This document shows, in pieces, positions 17,259 to 28,500 of a stretch of 50,751 nucleotides of DNA. The DNA comes from Coraliomargarita sp. (GTDB taxonomy: Bacteria; Verrucomicrobiota; Verrucomicrobiia; Opitutales; UBA953). Location: positions 1 to 50,751 of the forward strand of contig JAHEJL010000011.1 in NCBI GenBank assembly GCA_024638885.1, given 5' to 3'. The first letter of the stretch is position 1, and each line of letters opens with the position of its first letter. The notes beneath the pieces were generated by a model. That model was not told the DNA's origin, ran no database searches, and was given only the letters and a program-made list of their open reading frames with translations. Both the position numbers and the translations under genes were made by a program.

Positions 17259-17378
17259 GGTAGGGCGGCCATTGCCATGGCCGCCGTTCGCCGAGGTGCG
17301 TGCGGCGAGCCGGGCAAGGTCTCTTGGCCATGCCAACGTCCGTCCGTCCACGGACGTGATGGCAATCACGTCCCTACC
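17259..17378 (-). repeat. 120-bp dual-hairpin element, copy F (inverted)
   Basis: Reverse-oriented copy with TGCC/GGCA complementary loops. Its GGTAGGGACGTGAT end lies 8 nt past the stop of the minus-strand DUF1501 gene, so it would be transcribed in its forward sense as that message's 3' tail. Confidence 0.9.
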
Positions 17379-17386
17379 CCTTGGGC

Positions 17387-18652
17387 TCAGAACAGTTTCG
17401 CGATCGGCGTGCCGCCGTCGGTCACGGGGACCGGGCGGGAGCCGGCCATGAGGTCGCGCGAGGTGTCGACGTTCAGGGCGGCGAGGATCGTGGCGTGGAA
17501 GTCCGGGATGCTGACGGGGTCCTTGACCACGGTCTTGGAAAGGCCGTCGGTCTCGCCGTAGGCGCCGCAATGCTTCAGGCCGCCGCCGGCGAGGATCATC
17601 GAGAAGGCGGTGCCCTGGTGGCCGCGTCCGCCCTTGCCGTCGAATTCCGGCGGACGTCCGAACTCGGTGCCGATGACGACGAGGGTCTTGTCGAGCATGC
17701 CGGTCCGCTTGAGGTCCTCGATCAGGCCGGCGAGGGCGTGGTCGAGCTCGCGGATGAGCACGTGCTGGTTGTCGATGCCTTCGTTATGCACGTCCCAGCC
17801 GGAGCCGTTGATGAAGTTCAGGTTGTGCGAGACCTCCACAAAGCGGACGCCGCCCTGGACGAGGCGACGGGCGAGCAGGCAGCGCTGGCCGAACTCGCCG
17901 CCGTAGGAGGCGCGCACGGCGGGCGACTCCTGCTTGAGGTCGAAGTGGCGCATGAACGAAGGACCCGCCAGACGGAAGGCCTCCTGCTGGGCGGCCGCGT
18001 ATTCCTCGACGGCCGAACCGCCCGGGGCGCGTTCGCCGAGGGCTTCGAGCAGGGCGAGGCGGGCGTTCTTGCGGTCGGGAGAGACTTCGCTCGGGGTGGT
18101 GAAGCCGTTCGGGCCGGTCTCGGTGTCGACGAGGTAGATGTAGCCGTCCTTGATGCCGAGGAAGCCCGGGCCGCGGCTGACGTTCGGGTAGCCGATGAGC
18201 ATGTAGGCCGGGACGGTCGGGTCGGCGGCGCCGCGACGGTGCGCGACGATCGAGCCGATGGAAGGGTAGACGGCGTTGCCGCTGATCATGCGGCCGGTGT
18301 GCACGAGGTTCGTCGCGAACGCGTGCTCATCGATGACCTTGTGGTTCACCGAGCGGACCGCGGTGACGTGCTCCATCAGCTTCGCCGTGCGCGGCAGGTG
18401 TTCGCAGAGGCGCACGCCCGGGACGGACGTCTCGATGGAAGGGTAGAGCGAGCCGGGCTTCTTCTTCGTGGCCTTGTTGTCGCCGAGGACCTTCGGGTCG
18501 AACGTGTCGGCCTGGCCCATGCCGCCTCCGAGCCAGATGAAGATGCAGTGCTCGGCCTTGCCCCTGGGGCCGGCGACGCCGGCGTTGGCGAAGAGCGGCG
18601 AGGCGGCGAACGGCGCGAGCCCGAGGGCGGTGACGAAGGAGCGGCGGTCCAT
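17387..18652 (-). CDS. DUF1501 protein, Tat-type signal
   Basis: 421 residues. The N-terminus has a twin-arginine-like leader ([22 protein letters not shown]). The body matches DUF1501, a sulfatase/alkaline-phosphatase-fold relative: [74 protein letters not shown] and [11 protein letters not shown]. The enzymatic activity of the family is not established. The start lies 4 nt after the stop of the DUF1553 gene, the standard pairing of these families in Planctomycetes and Verrucomicrobia. Dual-hairpin copy F follows the stop. Confidence 0.88.
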   Translation of the reverse strand: MDRRSFVTALGLAPFAASPLFANAGVAGPRGKAEHCIFIWLGGGMGQADTFDPKVLGDNKATKKKPGSLYPSIETSVPGVRLCEHLPRTAKLMEHVTAVRSVNHKVIDEHAFATNLVHTGRMISGNAVYPSIGSIVAHRRGAADPTVPAYMLIGYPNVSRGPGFLGIKDGYIYLVDTETGPNGFTTPSEVSPDRKNARLALLEALGERAPGGSAVEEYAAAQQEAFRLAGPSFMRHFDLKQESPAVRASYGGEFGQRCLLARRLVQGGVRFVEVSHNLNFINGSGWDVHNEGIDNQHVLIRELDHALAGLIEDLKRTGMLDKTLVVIGTEFGRPPEFDGKGGRGHQGTAFSMILAGGGLKHCGAYGETDGLSKTVVKDPVSIPDFHATILAALNVDTSRDLMAGSRPVPVTDGGTPIAKLF

Positions 18653-18656
18653 GGGA

Positions 18657-21600
18657 TCAGTAGTAAAGGAATTCGGGCGAATTGACGAGCGCCCAGACCA
18701 CATCTTCGGCGCGGCGACGCCAGGCATCGGTCAGGCGAGGCGTGGCCGGGTCGCCCTTACGGGCCGCGGCCTCCTGCTGCATGCGCACGGTGGTGGCCAG
18801 GTCGTTGAGGTGATTGGACCAGGAGACGTAATATTCGGGCTTACGAGGGAAGGCGATCGGGCGGGTAGGCTGAGGCTGGAGGCGCTCGGCGAAACCTTGG
18901 GTAAGGTAGGCTTCGTACTTCGTCTTCTCGGCGGCGGTCGGACGGCGGGTCAGCACTCGCAGGAAGAGCGCGTCGACGAAGTCCGCCGGCGTGCGGGCCG
19001 ACACCGCGAGGGCGGTCACGCCGTGGTCTTCGCTCAGGCGCGTGATCCAAGTGCCCATGGTGCCGTTGCTCAGGATCGCGGGCTGCAGGGAATTCGCCGA
19101 GCTTTCGCGGTCGGTCAACGGATCCGGTCGGCTCGCACGCCAGCCGAAGGCGGCCATGACGTCGCAGACGGCCTGGATGCGGGGCAGGGCGAGGGCGGGT
19201 CGGTCGCGTTCGTTGGAGGTCGAGGTCAGCATCCAGGCGCGGCGCGGCTGGCCGAGCGTGACGGAGTTCGCCTGTTCGCGGATGCTGTCGATATCGAGGC
19301 TGGCCTCCTCCGTGCGGAAGGGCTTGCCGGTCGTCGCGAACATCGAGTCCACGACCTGCTCGGCGGAGAGGCGACGCGGGGCCGGGGCGACGTAGAGCGG
19401 GTTGGTCAGCTTCTGCGTGAGGTCCGTCGCGCGCTGGTAGGCGTGGGAGTTCAGGATCAGGCGACGGAGGTGGTCGGCGTCATAGCCGCTGCGCACGAGC
19501 TCGCGACCGAGCCAGCGGAGCAGTTCGGGATGGGAGTGCTTGGAGCGTTCCCAGTCCCAGGGCTGTTCGACGAGGCCGCGGCCCATCAGGCGGGCCCAGA
19601 TGCGGTTGGCCATCACCTGCGCGAAGCGCTCGTTCTGCGGCGCGGTGATCAGCGTGGCGAGACGGTCGCGCGGATCCTTGGGGTCGAACGCGAGTTCGTC
19701 GGCGATGCTCTCCTGGGAGAATTCCGGGAACGGCCAGTGCGGTTCGACGGAAGCACCGGGCTCGAGGGTGACTTCGATGAGTGGCTTGCGGCCGCCTTCG
19801 CGGAGCTTGGCCATCGAGACGCTGCTGGTGGCCGGGACCTTGACGGCCTTGGTCTCGAGGAGCGCCGCGAGGGCGAAGACCTGTTCCTGCTTGGAGGTAT
19901 GGGCGGGCGCGTCGTGGCAACGCGCGCACTTGGTCTCCACGCCGAGGAAGGCGGTCGTGACGATGGTGGCCTTGGCGGCCATCGGGACGTCGTTCTGCGA
20001 GGCGATGCCGAAGCCGGCCGGACCGCCGGCGGCGGAGCTGCCCTTGAGGCGCAGGAGTTCGGTGACCATCAGGTCGAGCGGCTTGCGGTCGACGAGCGAT
20101 TCATGGATCCACCAGCGGAAGGGGCCGGAGTTGTTCAGCGTCGGGTTGAGGATGTTCGGATTCTCCGCGAGCACGTCCTGCCAGTAGCCCATCTGGTGGT
20201 CGGCGGCGCGCGGGTCGGCGAGCAGGCGATCGATCGCCTTGGCGCGCCTGTCGGGCGAGGCGTCGGCGGCGAACGCGGCGATCTCATCGGGCGAGGGCGG
20301 CACGCCGACGGTATCGAGCGTCACGCGACGGAGGAAGGCGAGGTCGTCGGTCAGCGGCGTGAGGCGTGTGGAGAGGGGACGGTATTCCGGCCAGGCCGCG
20401 CCTTCCTTGATCCATTGTTCGATGAGCGCGATGTCCGTGGCGGCGAGGCGATGGCCCTTGGGCGGCATCATCTCATCGGGGTCTTCGGAGCGGATACGCG
20501 CGAGCAGCGGGCTCTTGGCGGGATCGCCGGGCACGATGGCGGCCCCGTCCGACTTGCCGCCCTTGAGGGCGCCGGCGAGGGTGTCGAGGTGCAGGCCGCC
20601 CTTCGGCTTGCCGCCTTGGTGGCACTCGAGGCAGCTCGCTTCGAGGATCGGCTGGATCTTGGCGTAGAATTCGACGCCTCCCGTCTTCACGGCCTTCACC
20701 TGGCCTTGGTAGGCGACGATCTTCTCGGCGAGGAAGGCGTCGATCGGGTTGTTCGCCGGGAAACCGGCGGCGAGGGCTGGGACCGGTGTCTCGGGCGTCG
20801 CGGCAAGCCACTGCTTCGCGGCCACGCGGCGCTTCTGCCAGTATTCGCCCTGGCGGGCGCGGGCGGCGGCGCGGGCGGCGGCGTCGATCTTGCCGAGGCG
20901 GGCTTCTTCCTGTGCGGCATAGAATTCCCAGAGGCCGTCGTTGTAGGTCAGCCTGTCATCCGAAGGCGACAGCAGCTGCCAATGGGTTCGGCCGGCGAGC
21001 GAGATTGCGGCGACGGTTTCGCCGAGTTCCGGGCGGCGGCGACTGAGCACGCCGTTCTTGTTGCTGATGACGAAGCCGACGACGGATTCAAGGATCACGC
21101 GATGTTCACCGCCCTTGGATTCGAATTCGACCCAGGCGTCGCGGTTGCCCGGCGGCGCGAAACGGAAGTCGCCGCCGAGGTCGAGGTACTTGTCCTGGTC
21201 CTTGACCGGCTTGTTGTCCGTGCCGGGCGGAGGGAACGGGGTCTGAAGCTGGAGCTTGCCGTCGATGAAGAGCGCGGAGGCGCCGCGTCCGCGGAGGAGC
21301 AGGCGATGCTTGCCGGCGGGAAGCTTCACGACGCCGAGGGCGCGGAGCAGGTAAGGATGGCCGCGTTCGGCGCGGACGCCGGTGTCGACGTATTTCTCGG
21401 GTACGCGCGCGAAGCCGAAGGCCGGCGCGGCGTAGCTATCGGTGGCCACCGGCGCCTTCTCCGGCCAGACGTTGGCGGTCGGCTTCCAGTCTTCGCAGAG
21501 CTCGACGCGTACCTGTCCGTTCGTGACGGTGGTCCAGTCGACCTTCGGGGCCTTGCGGACGACTTCCGGCGCCTTGGCGGCCTTCACGCCGCTGGCGCTG

Positions 21601-22421
21601 TCGTTGCCGGCGTTGGGACTCGGGCCGACCTGGGCGATCTCATCCTTGGCGACCGGGGGTAGGGTGGTGGCGAAGCGATTCGCGATCTCCTGGGAGGATA
21701 CGAGCGACCGATGCAGGCGGATCTCATCGATCGCGCCGCGGAAACTGCTGTTGGGTAGGCCGCCCTGCGAGGAGCCGATCCAGACCGGGGCGTCGTCCAC
21801 GATCGGTTCGGCCGTCGTCTCGCCGTCCATGTCCCACGAGCCCTTGATCTCCTTGCCGTCGATCCAGCCGCGGATGCTCTCCGGCTTGCCGAACTCATAA
21901 CGGATGGCGACGTGGTGCCAGCGGCGGTCGTTGGCGAAGCCGGTCGGGGTGGTCCAACGGTGCCACTGCACGCCTTTGGCCGCGGGCGTCGCGAAGAGGA
22001 AGTTGAGGCAGGCGGTGTCGTAGAGCACGCGCAGGCGCATCGCCCAGTTCTGGTTGCTCGGGTTGGCGGCCTTGGGGTCCGTGCGGCCCTTGCCGATGAT
22101 CGTGGCGTTCTCGCCCTTGCGCAGTCCCTCGGGCTTCACCCAGGCCTCGAGCGTGATCGCGTCGCCGTTCTTGAAGTCGAAGAGGCTGTTCGCCCCGGGG
22201 TCCTTGAGCTCGAGGCGCGCGCCTTGGCCGTCGAAGGTGGCGGCCTCGTTGGTCTGTTCGAAGCGCGGGTAGTCGGGACGACGGGGGCCGGGCTGCTTGA
22301 AGGTGACGCCGCCGACGGCGGTGAGCTCGGGGCGCGCGGCGCCGTCGAAGGACCATGCCGGCGCCGACTGCGCTTCGGCGAGGGCCGCGAGACCGAGGAA
22401 AAGGGGGACGAGACGACGCAT
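18657..22421 (-). CDS. LamG-PSCyt1-DUF1549-DUF1553 multidomain exported protein
   Basis: 1254 residues with a signal peptide ([18 protein letters not shown]). Order: LamG-like domain (about 45-245, including [35 protein letters not shown]); a middle region with a second beta-rich part (about 310-460); PSCyt1 with the haem-binding CLECH (597-601) and [11 protein letters not shown]1549 (from about 680, [18 protein letters not shown]); a second CXXCH, CARCH (832-836); and DUF1553 to the end ([18 protein letters not shown], ending [10 protein letters not shown]). Predicted to be a periplasmic or surface c-type-cytochrome-like protein working with the DUF1501 partner; a role in polysaccharide breakdown has been proposed for such modules but the chemistry is unknown. 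Confidence 0.85.
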   Translation of the reverse strand: MRRLVPLFLGLAALAEAQSAPAWSFDGAARPELTAVGGVTFKQPGPRRPDYPRFEQTNEAATFDGQGARLELKDPGANSLFDFKNGDAITLEAWVKPEGLRKGENATIIGKGRTDPKAANPSNQNWAMRLRVLYDTACLNFLFATPAAKGVQWHRWTTPTGFANDRRWHHVAIRYEFGKPESIRGWIDGKEIKGSWDMDGETTAEPIVDDAPVWIGSSQGGLPNSSFRGAIDEIRLHRSLVSSQEIANRFATTLPPVAKDEIAQVGPSPNAGNDSASGVKAAKAPEVVRKAPKVDWTTVTNGQVRVELCEDWKPTANVWPEKAPVATDSYAAPAFGFARVPEKYVDTGVRAERGHPYLLRALGVVKLPAGKHRLLLRGRGASALFIDGKLQLQTPFPPPGTDNKPVKDQDKYLDLGGDFRFAPPGNRDAWVEFESKGGEHRVILESVVGFVISNKNGVLSRRRPELGETVAAISLAGRTHWQLLSPSDDRLTYNDGLWEFYAAQEEARLGKIDAAARAAARARQGEYWQKRRVAAKQWLAATPETPVPALAAGFPANNPIDAFLAEKIVAYQGQVKAVKTGGVEFYAKIQPILEASCLECHQGGKPKGGLHLDTLAGALKGGKSDGAAIVPGDPAKSPLLARIRSEDPDEMMPPKGHRLAATDIALIEQWIKEGAAWPEYRPLSTRLTPLTDDLAFLRRVTLDTVGVPPSPDEIAAFAADASPDRRAKAIDRLLADPRAADHQMGYWQDVLAENPNILNPTLNNSGPFRWWIHESLVDRKPLDLMVTELLRLKGSSAAGGPAGFGIASQNDVPMAAKATIVTTAFLGVETKCARCHDAPAHTSKQEQVFALAALLETKAVKVPATSSVSMAKLREGGRKPLIEVTLEPGASVEPHWPFPEFSQESIADELAFDPKDPRDRLATLITAPQNERFAQVMANRIWARLMGRGLVEQPWDWERSKHSHPELLRWLGRELVRSGYDADHLRRLILNSHAYQRATDLTQKLTNPLYVAPAPRRLSAEQVVDSMFATTGKPFRTEEASLDIDSIREQANSVTLGQPRRAWMLTSTSNERDRPALALPRIQAVCDVMAAFGWRASRPDPLTDRESSANSLQPAILSNGTMGTWITRLSEDHGVTALAVSARTPADFVDALFLRVLTRRPTAAEKTKYEAYLTQGFAERLQPQPTRPIAFPRKPEYYVSWSNHLNDLATTVRMQQEAAARKGDPATPRLTDAWRRRAEDVVWALVNSPEFLYY

Positions 22422-22547
22422 CTGCGATTAAGACAGGGGAGGGGCGGGAGGGGTTCCGCCGAGCGCCTATTGAGGGTCGCCGTTCGCTTGGGGTCAACCC
22501 CTAGGCCCGGGATTGCCTGCCGGGCGGCCGGCCCGCTAGGGTAGGGC

Positions 22548-23699
22548 ATGCCTTCGACCGCCCGCCGCCTCGCCGGTTTCACCGAATCCGTCATCCGCGG
22601 GATGACCCGCCTGGCCAACCAGCACGGGGCCATCAACCTGTCGCAGGGCTTCCCGGACTTCTCCCCGCCCGAGGAACTGCTGGCCGCCTTGGAGCGCGCC
22701 ACGCGCGGCCCGCATCACCAGTATGCCGTGACCTGGGGTGCGCCGCGTTTCCGCCAGGCCCTCGCCAAGAAGATCAACCGCTTCAGCGGCCTGGCGATCG
22801 ATCCCGACCAGCACCTCGTCGTGACCTGCGGCAGCACCGAAGCGATGATGGTCGCGATGATGACCGCCTGCAATCCGGGCGACAAGGTGATCGTCTTCTC
22901 GCCGTTCTACGAGAACTACGCCGCCGACGCGATCCTCTCCGGCGCCGAACCGATCTACGTGCCGCTGCGCGCGCCGACGTTCGACTTCGATCCGGACGAG
23001 CTCGCCAAGGCCTTCGCGCAGAAGCCCAAGGCCATCATCGTCTGCAACCCTTCGAATCCGTGCGGCAAGGTCTTCACGCGCGACGAGCTGCTGACGATCC
23101 TGCGGCTCGCCGAGCAGCACGACGCGTTCGTCATCACCGACGAGCCTTACGAGCACATCGTCTATGCGCCGAACACGCATGTCCATTTCGCCGCGCTCCC
23201 CGGCGCCTTCGAGCGCACCATCACCTGCAACTCCCTCTCGAAGACCTATTCGATCACCGGTTGGCGCCTCGGTTACGTGCAGGCCGCCCCGCACGTCATC
23301 GCGCAGGCCCGCAAGGTGCATGACTTCCTGACCGTCGGGGCCGCCGCGCCGCTGCAGGAAGCCGCCGTCGCCGGCCTGGAGCTGCCCGACTCGTATTACG
23401 TCGGCCTTGGCGAACTGTATGCCGCCAAGCGTACCTTGTTCACGTCGATCCTGAAGCAGACGGGACTGAAGTTCACCGAGCCGCAGGGCGCCTACTACTC
23501 GTTGCTCGATATCTCGCCTCTCGGGTTCAGGACCGACACCGAAGCCGCCGAATGGATGATCAAGGAGATCGGCGTCGCCGGCGTGCCGGGTTCATCGTTC
23601 TTCCGCGAACCGGAGCATCGCTACATCCGTTTCCACTTCGCCAAGAAGGAGGAGACGCTGCAGGCGGCCGGGGAGAAACTGGCGAAGCTGAAAAGGTAG
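22548..23699 (+). CDS. Class I/II PLP aminotransferase (methionine/kynurenine aminotransferase type)
   Basis: 383 residues. Fold-type I PLP enzyme with INLSQGFPDFSPP near residue 30, the cofactor Asn-Pro segment VCNPSNPCGKVFTRDEL, ITDEPYEHIVY (PLP-pairing Asp) and SLSKTYSITGWRLGY holding the Schiff-base Lys. It ends YIRFHFAKKEETLQAAGEKL with the conserved carboxylate-binding Arg. The pattern fits the YbdL/kynurenine-oxoglutarate transaminase subgroup, which often acts on methionine or aromatic amino acids; the exact substrate is not readable. It is divergent from the DUF1553 gene, sharing a 126-bp upstream region, and its stop is followed by the long repeat block 23700-24167. Confidence 0.9.
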   Translation: MPSTARRLAGFTESVIRGMTRLANQHGAINLSQGFPDFSPPEELLAALERATRGPHHQYAVTWGAPRFRQALAKKINRFSGLAIDPDQHLVVTCGSTEAMMVAMMTACNPGDKVIVFSPFYENYAADAILSGAEPIYVPLRAPTFDFDPDELAKAFAQKPKAIIVCNPSNPCGKVFTRDELLTILRLAEQHDAFVITDEPYEHIVYAPNTHVHFAALPGAFERTITCNSLSKTYSITGWRLGYVQAAPHVIAQARKVHDFLTVGAAAPLQEAAVAGLELPDSYYVGLGELYAAKRTLFTSILKQTGLKFTEPQGAYYSLLDISPLGFRTDTEAAEWMIKEIGVAGVPGSSFFREPEHRYIRFHFAKKEETLQAAGEKLAKLKR

Positions 23700-23780
23700 G
23701 TGTCAGCGGTTGGCGGTTGGGGAGAATACTGAGAGTGTCGAGTATCGGGGGAGTGCATGAATTGATGCAGGGGCAGCGTG

Positions 23781-23939
23781 GATGGCTGAATCGATGACAG
23801 ATGACGGATGACAGGGGTGAAGTGGGAGGACTGAATTGAGGGCTGCGTTGAGGACTGTATGGATAAGTCCCGCCACCTGCCACCCGAGGCTGCCACCTGC
23901 CACCCGAAATGAAAGGAGGGCTGAATCGATGACAGAGGG
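23781..23939 (+). repeat. 12-bp repeat units in three clusters with CCACC-rich DNA
   Basis: Clusters at 23781-23804 (GATGGCTGAATC, GATGACAGATGA), 23826-23861 (GAGGACTGAATT, GAGGGCTGCGTT, GAGGACTGTATG) and 23916-23939 (GAGGGCTGAATC, GATGACAGAGGG). CGCCACCTGCCACCCGAGG and a near repeat lie between the last two. The gene-free 23700-24167 interval consists of these, the segment at 24008-24050 and element copy G; 23700-23780 shows nothing I recognise. Confidence 0.7.
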
Positions 23940-24007
23940 CGGATTTCCTGAACCTGATCAACCGAACCTGGCTCCTGATGGCTGAGACCCGAGACCTGAA
24001 AATGGGC

Positions 24008-24050
24008 ACCCCAGCCAATCATCCGGTCTCCGGTTTCCCTTTGAGTTCTG
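24008..24050 (+). repeat. Interspersed segment with CCGGTTTCCCTTTGAG
   Basis: Direct repeat of 6107-6147: both have ACCC(C/T)CAGCCA, then ATCCGGTCTCC, then CCCTTTGAGTT, and both are preceded by CTGAGACCCGA. It stands between the 12-bp/CCACC region and element copy G. Confidence 0.6.
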
Positions 24051-24063
24051 CTTCGCCGTCTTG

Positions 24064-24166
24064 GGTAGGGACGTGATTGCCATCACGTCCGTGGGCGGAC
24101 GGACGATGAAATGGTCAAAGACTATACCCAGTGAAACGTACGTGCCATGGCGATGGCCGCCCCACC
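24064..24166 (+). repeat. Dual-hairpin element, copy G (shortened)
   Basis: The left half is intact (GGTAGGG and the GGACGTGAT/ATCACGTCC hairpin). The right half is about 17 bp shorter, lacks the outer bases of the right stem's first arm and ends CCCCACC instead of CCCTACC. It stops 1 nt short of the minus-strand DUF1501 gene's stop codon. Confidence 0.8.
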
Positions 24167-24167
24167 T

Positions 24168-25598
24168 TCACCCGACGATCTTCTTATACGGCTCGCCTTC
24201 GTTCTGCGTCGGGCGTTCCGGACGGCCTTTGTAGCGGTACGTCAGCCCCATGTTGTCGATGCCGAGCAGCCAGAGGATGGTCGCGTGCAGGTCGTGGACG
24301 TGCAGCGGGGTCTCCGCCGCGCGCAGGCCGAGGTCGTCGGTGCTGCCGATGGTCTGGCCGCCCTTCACGCCGCCGCCGGCCATCCACATCGTGAAGCCGG
24401 TCGGGTTGTGGTCGCGACCGTCGCCCTTCTCGGACATCGGGGTGCGGCCGAATTCGCCGCCCCAGACGACGAGCGTGTCTTCGAGCAGGCCGCGGGACTT
24501 GAGGTCCTTGAGCAGGCCCGCGACGGGCTTGTCCATCGAGGCGCACAGGCCGGCGTGGTTGGATTCGATCTTGGCGTGGGCGTCCCACTTGGAGCCGGCG
24601 CCATGGTAGATCTGCACGAAGCGGACGCCTTGTTCGACCATGCGGCGGGCGAGCAGGCAGAGGCGGCCCATGCCTTCGGTGGTCTTGTCATCCAGTCCGT
24701 AGAGTTTGCGGGTGGCTTCGGTCTCGCCGGTCAGGTCGACGACGCCGGGGGCCTCGGCCTGCATGCGGGCGGCCATCTCGTAGCTCGCCAGGCGGGCGCC
24801 GAGCTCGGAACGGTCGGGGTAGCGGGCGGCGAAGTCCTTGTTCACCGAGTTGATTAGGCGGAGCTTGCTCTTCTGGAGGTCGGCGGAGACCGCCTCGGGG
24901 GTGTTGAGGTTCGGGATCGGCTCGGAGCCGCCGGAGATGCGCACGCCCTGGTAGACCGCCGGCATGAAGCCCGCGCCCCAGTTGCGAGGCCCGTTGATGA
25001 CGGTGTTCTGGTTGTCCTGCATGACGATGAACGCCGGCAGGTTACTGTTCTCGGAGCCGATGCCGTAGTTGATCCACGAGCCCAGCGACGGCTTGCCGGC
25101 GAGGATCGAGCCCGTGTTCATCTGGCAGACGCCGGCGGAATGGTTGATGCCGTCCGCCTTGCACGAGCGGATGACGGCGAGGTCGTCGGAGCAGGAAGCG
25201 ATATGCGGGATCCAATCCGAGAACCACTGGCCGGACTGCCCGTGCTGCTTCCATTCGCGCTTCGAGGCGAGCAGGGGAGACTTCGATTCGCCCATCGCGG
25301 TGATGACGGAGCCGAAGCTCTCGGGCAGGCGCTGGCCGGCCAGCTTGTTGAGCAGCGGCTTGGGGTCGTAGAGGTCCATCTGCGACGGACCGCCTTCCAT
25401 GAAGAGGAAGATGACGCTCTTGGCGCGCGGCTTGATGTGACCGACGCCGGGCTGGAGGGGCGTGCCCGCGGCGGGCACGACGAGGTCCTTGGCGAGCAGG
25501 TCGCTGAAGGCCATGGCGCCGAGGCCGAGGCCGGCGCTGAAGAGGAAGTCGCGGCGCGAGGAGGTCGCCTCGACGCGATGGCAGCGGGGGTCGTTCAT
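24168..25598 (-). CDS. DUF1501 protein, Tat-type signal
   Basis: 476 residues from the ATG at 25598. A twin-arginine leader (SSRRDFLFSAGLGLGAMAFS) begins about residue 13. Family motifs: SVIFLFMEGGPSQMDLYDPKP (51 on N-terminal side of metal-like Asp), KADGINHSAGVCQMNTGS, RRMVEQGVRFVQIYHGAG, KWDAHAKIESNHAGLC, VVWGGEFGRTPMSEK and HDLHATILWLLG. It belongs to the longer DUF1501 subtype, distinct from the 421-residue one at 17387. Its ATG overlaps the stop of the DUF1553 gene upstream (ATGA), implying translational coupling of the two products. Confidence 0.88.
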   Translation of the reverse strand: MNDPRCHRVEATSSRRDFLFSAGLGLGAMAFSDLLAKDLVVPAAGTPLQPGVGHIKPRAKSVIFLFMEGGPSQMDLYDPKPLLNKLAGQRLPESFGSVITAMGESKSPLLASKREWKQHGQSGQWFSDWIPHIASCSDDLAVIRSCKADGINHSAGVCQMNTGSILAGKPSLGSWINYGIGSENSNLPAFIVMQDNQNTVINGPRNWGAGFMPAVYQGVRISGGSEPIPNLNTPEAVSADLQKSKLRLINSVNKDFAARYPDRSELGARLASYEMAARMQAEAPGVVDLTGETEATRKLYGLDDKTTEGMGRLCLLARRMVEQGVRFVQIYHGAGSKWDAHAKIESNHAGLCASMDKPVAGLLKDLKSRGLLEDTLVVWGGEFGRTPMSEKGDGRDHNPTGFTMWMAGGGVKGGQTIGSTDDLGLRAAETPLHVHDLHATILWLLGIDNMGLTYRYKGRPERPTQNEGEPYKKIVG

Positions 25599-28500
25599 TC
25601 GACGTAGAGGAATTCGGAGGAGTTGAGCAGCGCGTGGCAGAGCGCGGCGAGCGGGGCGTGGGCGGCGGTCGCCTTCGGGCCGGCGGCCTTGGCTTCGCCC
25701 ATGGAGAGGTCGCGGCCCTTGCCCGAGGAGTCGCGCATCGTGCCGGTCTTGTTCTCGAAGCGCCAGAAGCCGAGGGCGCTCGGCTTGACGTCTTCGTTGG
25801 CGTAGAGGAGCGCCTGGTCGTCGAGCGCGCCGCTGCTCAGGCGGACGTCGTCGATGACGCCATGGAAGGAGCTTTCGCGGTCCTTGCCCTTGCCGCCGAG
25901 CTGGATCGGCTGGCCGGCGGTGCGGACGGCGGTCAGCGCGGTGGGCACGCGGTCGTGCAGCAGCGGTTCGTCGTCGTTCGCGAGGTCCTTGAGCGTGAAG
26001 GTCACTTCGCCCGGGCCTTTCTCGTCGGCGTAGCGCACGGCGGCGGCGACGTAGTAGGGCTTGTTCATCTCGATGCGCAGGTTCGAGAACTGCACGGCCT
26101 CGCCGACCTTGCCGTCGGCGAGCGGGCCGACGGCCTGGAGCACGAGCACGCGCGGGGCGCGGCGGGATTTCTGGCCGGTGACGCCGAACTGCCAGTAGCC
26201 GTCGTTCTTGCCTTTGCCGGTCTGCGTGGCGATCACGCGGACGGTGCCGGTGTCGCTGACGGTGCGGGGGACGATGACGGCCTCGATGGTGAAGCCCTTG
26301 GCGAAGTCGGCCTCGGTCGCGCCCGCGGCGAGGAACGGCTTGCCGTGGCCGGCGTCGAGGTGCGCCCCCTGGCCGTCGCGGAAGGGCACCTTCTCGGGCT
26401 GGAAGTCGTTGGCGACGGCGGCGGTCACGGCGGCCGAAGGCTTCTGGGCGCGGACTTCCCGGAGGAAGTCGGCCGCCTGCGCGGCTTCCGTCGCGGAGGG
26501 CGAACGGGCGAAGAGCAGCTGGTAGAGGCGGCGGACCTGGGCGGCTTCGTCGCCCTGCTTCTCCTTCTCGAGGCGCGCGGCGAGGATCTCGGCGCGCTTG
26601 AGCATGAACGGGCTGTTCAGCAGGAGAAGGGACTGGATCGGGGTCGTGGTGACGTCGCGGGAGGAGGCGCTGCTGAACCACTGCGGCGCGTCGAAGACGT
26701 CGGCCAGCGGATCGCGGTTGTTGCGCATGATGCGCGTGAAGATGCTGCGGACGGGTTCGCCGTAGACGACGCTCGGGCCGGCCTGCTTCTCGGCCTTGAG
26801 TTCGCCGCAGGCGGCGAAGAGGGCGTCACGGATCTGCTCCGACTCGAGGCGCTGCGGCTGGAAGCGCCAGAGCAAGGTGTTCTGCGGGTCCTTGAGCTGG
26901 CCCGCCTGCGGCGCCGGGTGCAGCGACGAACGGCGGTAGGCGGCGCTCGTCAGCAGCAGGCGATGCATCGCCTTCTGGTCCCAGTCCTTCGCCATGAATT
27001 CCGCGGCCAGCCAGTCGAGCAGCTCCGGGTGGGAGGGCGGTTCGCCGAGGCGGCCGAAGTCGCTCGCGTACGGCGCGAGGCCGCGGCGGAAGTTGAGCTG
27101 CCAGAGGCGGTTCATCGCGAGGCGCGCGGTGAACGGGTTCGACTTGTCGGTCAGCCAGCGCGCGAGCGCCGTGCGGCGGCCGGTGGTCTCGCCCGTGGCG
27201 GGCGCCGCGATCTTGGCGGGTTCGGCGGGGTATTGGGCGCTGAGCACCGTGAGGAAGGCGGGCGGGACGACGGTGTTCTTCTTGGGGATGACGGCGTCGA
27301 GGCCCTGCTTGCCGGTCTCGCGGACGGCGAGCACGTAAGGCGGTTCGGCCGGCTTGAGCTTGTCGTGTTCGGCGAGCTGTCGCTTCAGGTCGGCGTGCTT
27401 CACGCTGTCCTCGCCCTTGATGGAGCGGTCGAGGCGGTTGTATTCGTAGTCGACCTGGCGCCACGCGAGCGCGGCGATCTGCTGCTCGTAAGGGGTACGC
27501 TGGGCCTCGGGCTTGGCGATCATCTCCTGGACGTCGTCCGGGAACATCTTCACGGCGGCGGTCGTCGCCTTTTCGCGATACTTCTTCTCGAGGGCGGCGA
27601 TCTCGTCGCGGATGGCCTTGGTCTCCTGTTCCCATTTCGCCAGCTGGCGGGCATGGGCTTCGGCGTCCTTGGTGGTCCACGCGATGCGGTTCTCGACGGG
27701 CAGGGTGTTGGTGAAGAAGCTGCGGAGGGCGAAGTAGTCGCGCTGCAGGATCGGGTCGAACTTATGGTCGTGGCAGCGGGCGCACTGCATGCCGGCGCCG
27801 AGGAAGACGTCGCCGGTGGTGTCGGTGATGTCGTTCAGGATGTTCTCCCACTGGCCGCGCGCGTCGCGGTTGTTGTATTCGTAGATCCAGTGGCGCTGGT
27901 AGCCGAGGGCGGTGAGCGCTTCGGGGTCGCCGGGGAAGAGTTCGTCGCCGGCGATCTGCTCCTGCACGAAGCGGTCGTAGGGCTTGTTGTCGTTGAAGGC
28001 CTTGATGACGTAGTCGCGGTAGCGCCAGGCGGTCGGGCGGAAGTCGTCGATGCGGAAGCCGTCGCTGTCGGCGTAGCGCACGAGGTCGAGCCAGGCGCGG
28101 GCCATGCGCTGGCCATAGGCCGGCGAGGCGAGCAGGCGGTCGACCAGTTTCTCGTAAGCCTGCGGGTCGGGATCCTTGACGAAGGCCGCGACGTCTTCCG
28201 GCGAGGGCGGGAGGCCGGTCGCGTCGAAGGTCGCGCGCCGGATCAGGGTGGCGCGGTCGGCTTCGCCGGAAGCGGTGAGGCCTTCCTTGGCGAGACGGGC
28301 GTCGAGGAAGCGATCGACAGGATTGGCGGCGGCGCCGGCGGGGAGTTCCGGACGCTTGACGGTCTGATAGGCCCACCAGGCCTTCTCCTTGGCGCCGATC
28401 GTGCCCGGGAGGTAGCGACCGGCGACCGGCGCCTTGGTGCGGCTCTTCGGCCAGGCGGCCCCGGCCTTCACCCAATCCTGGAGCAAGGTGACTTCGTCCT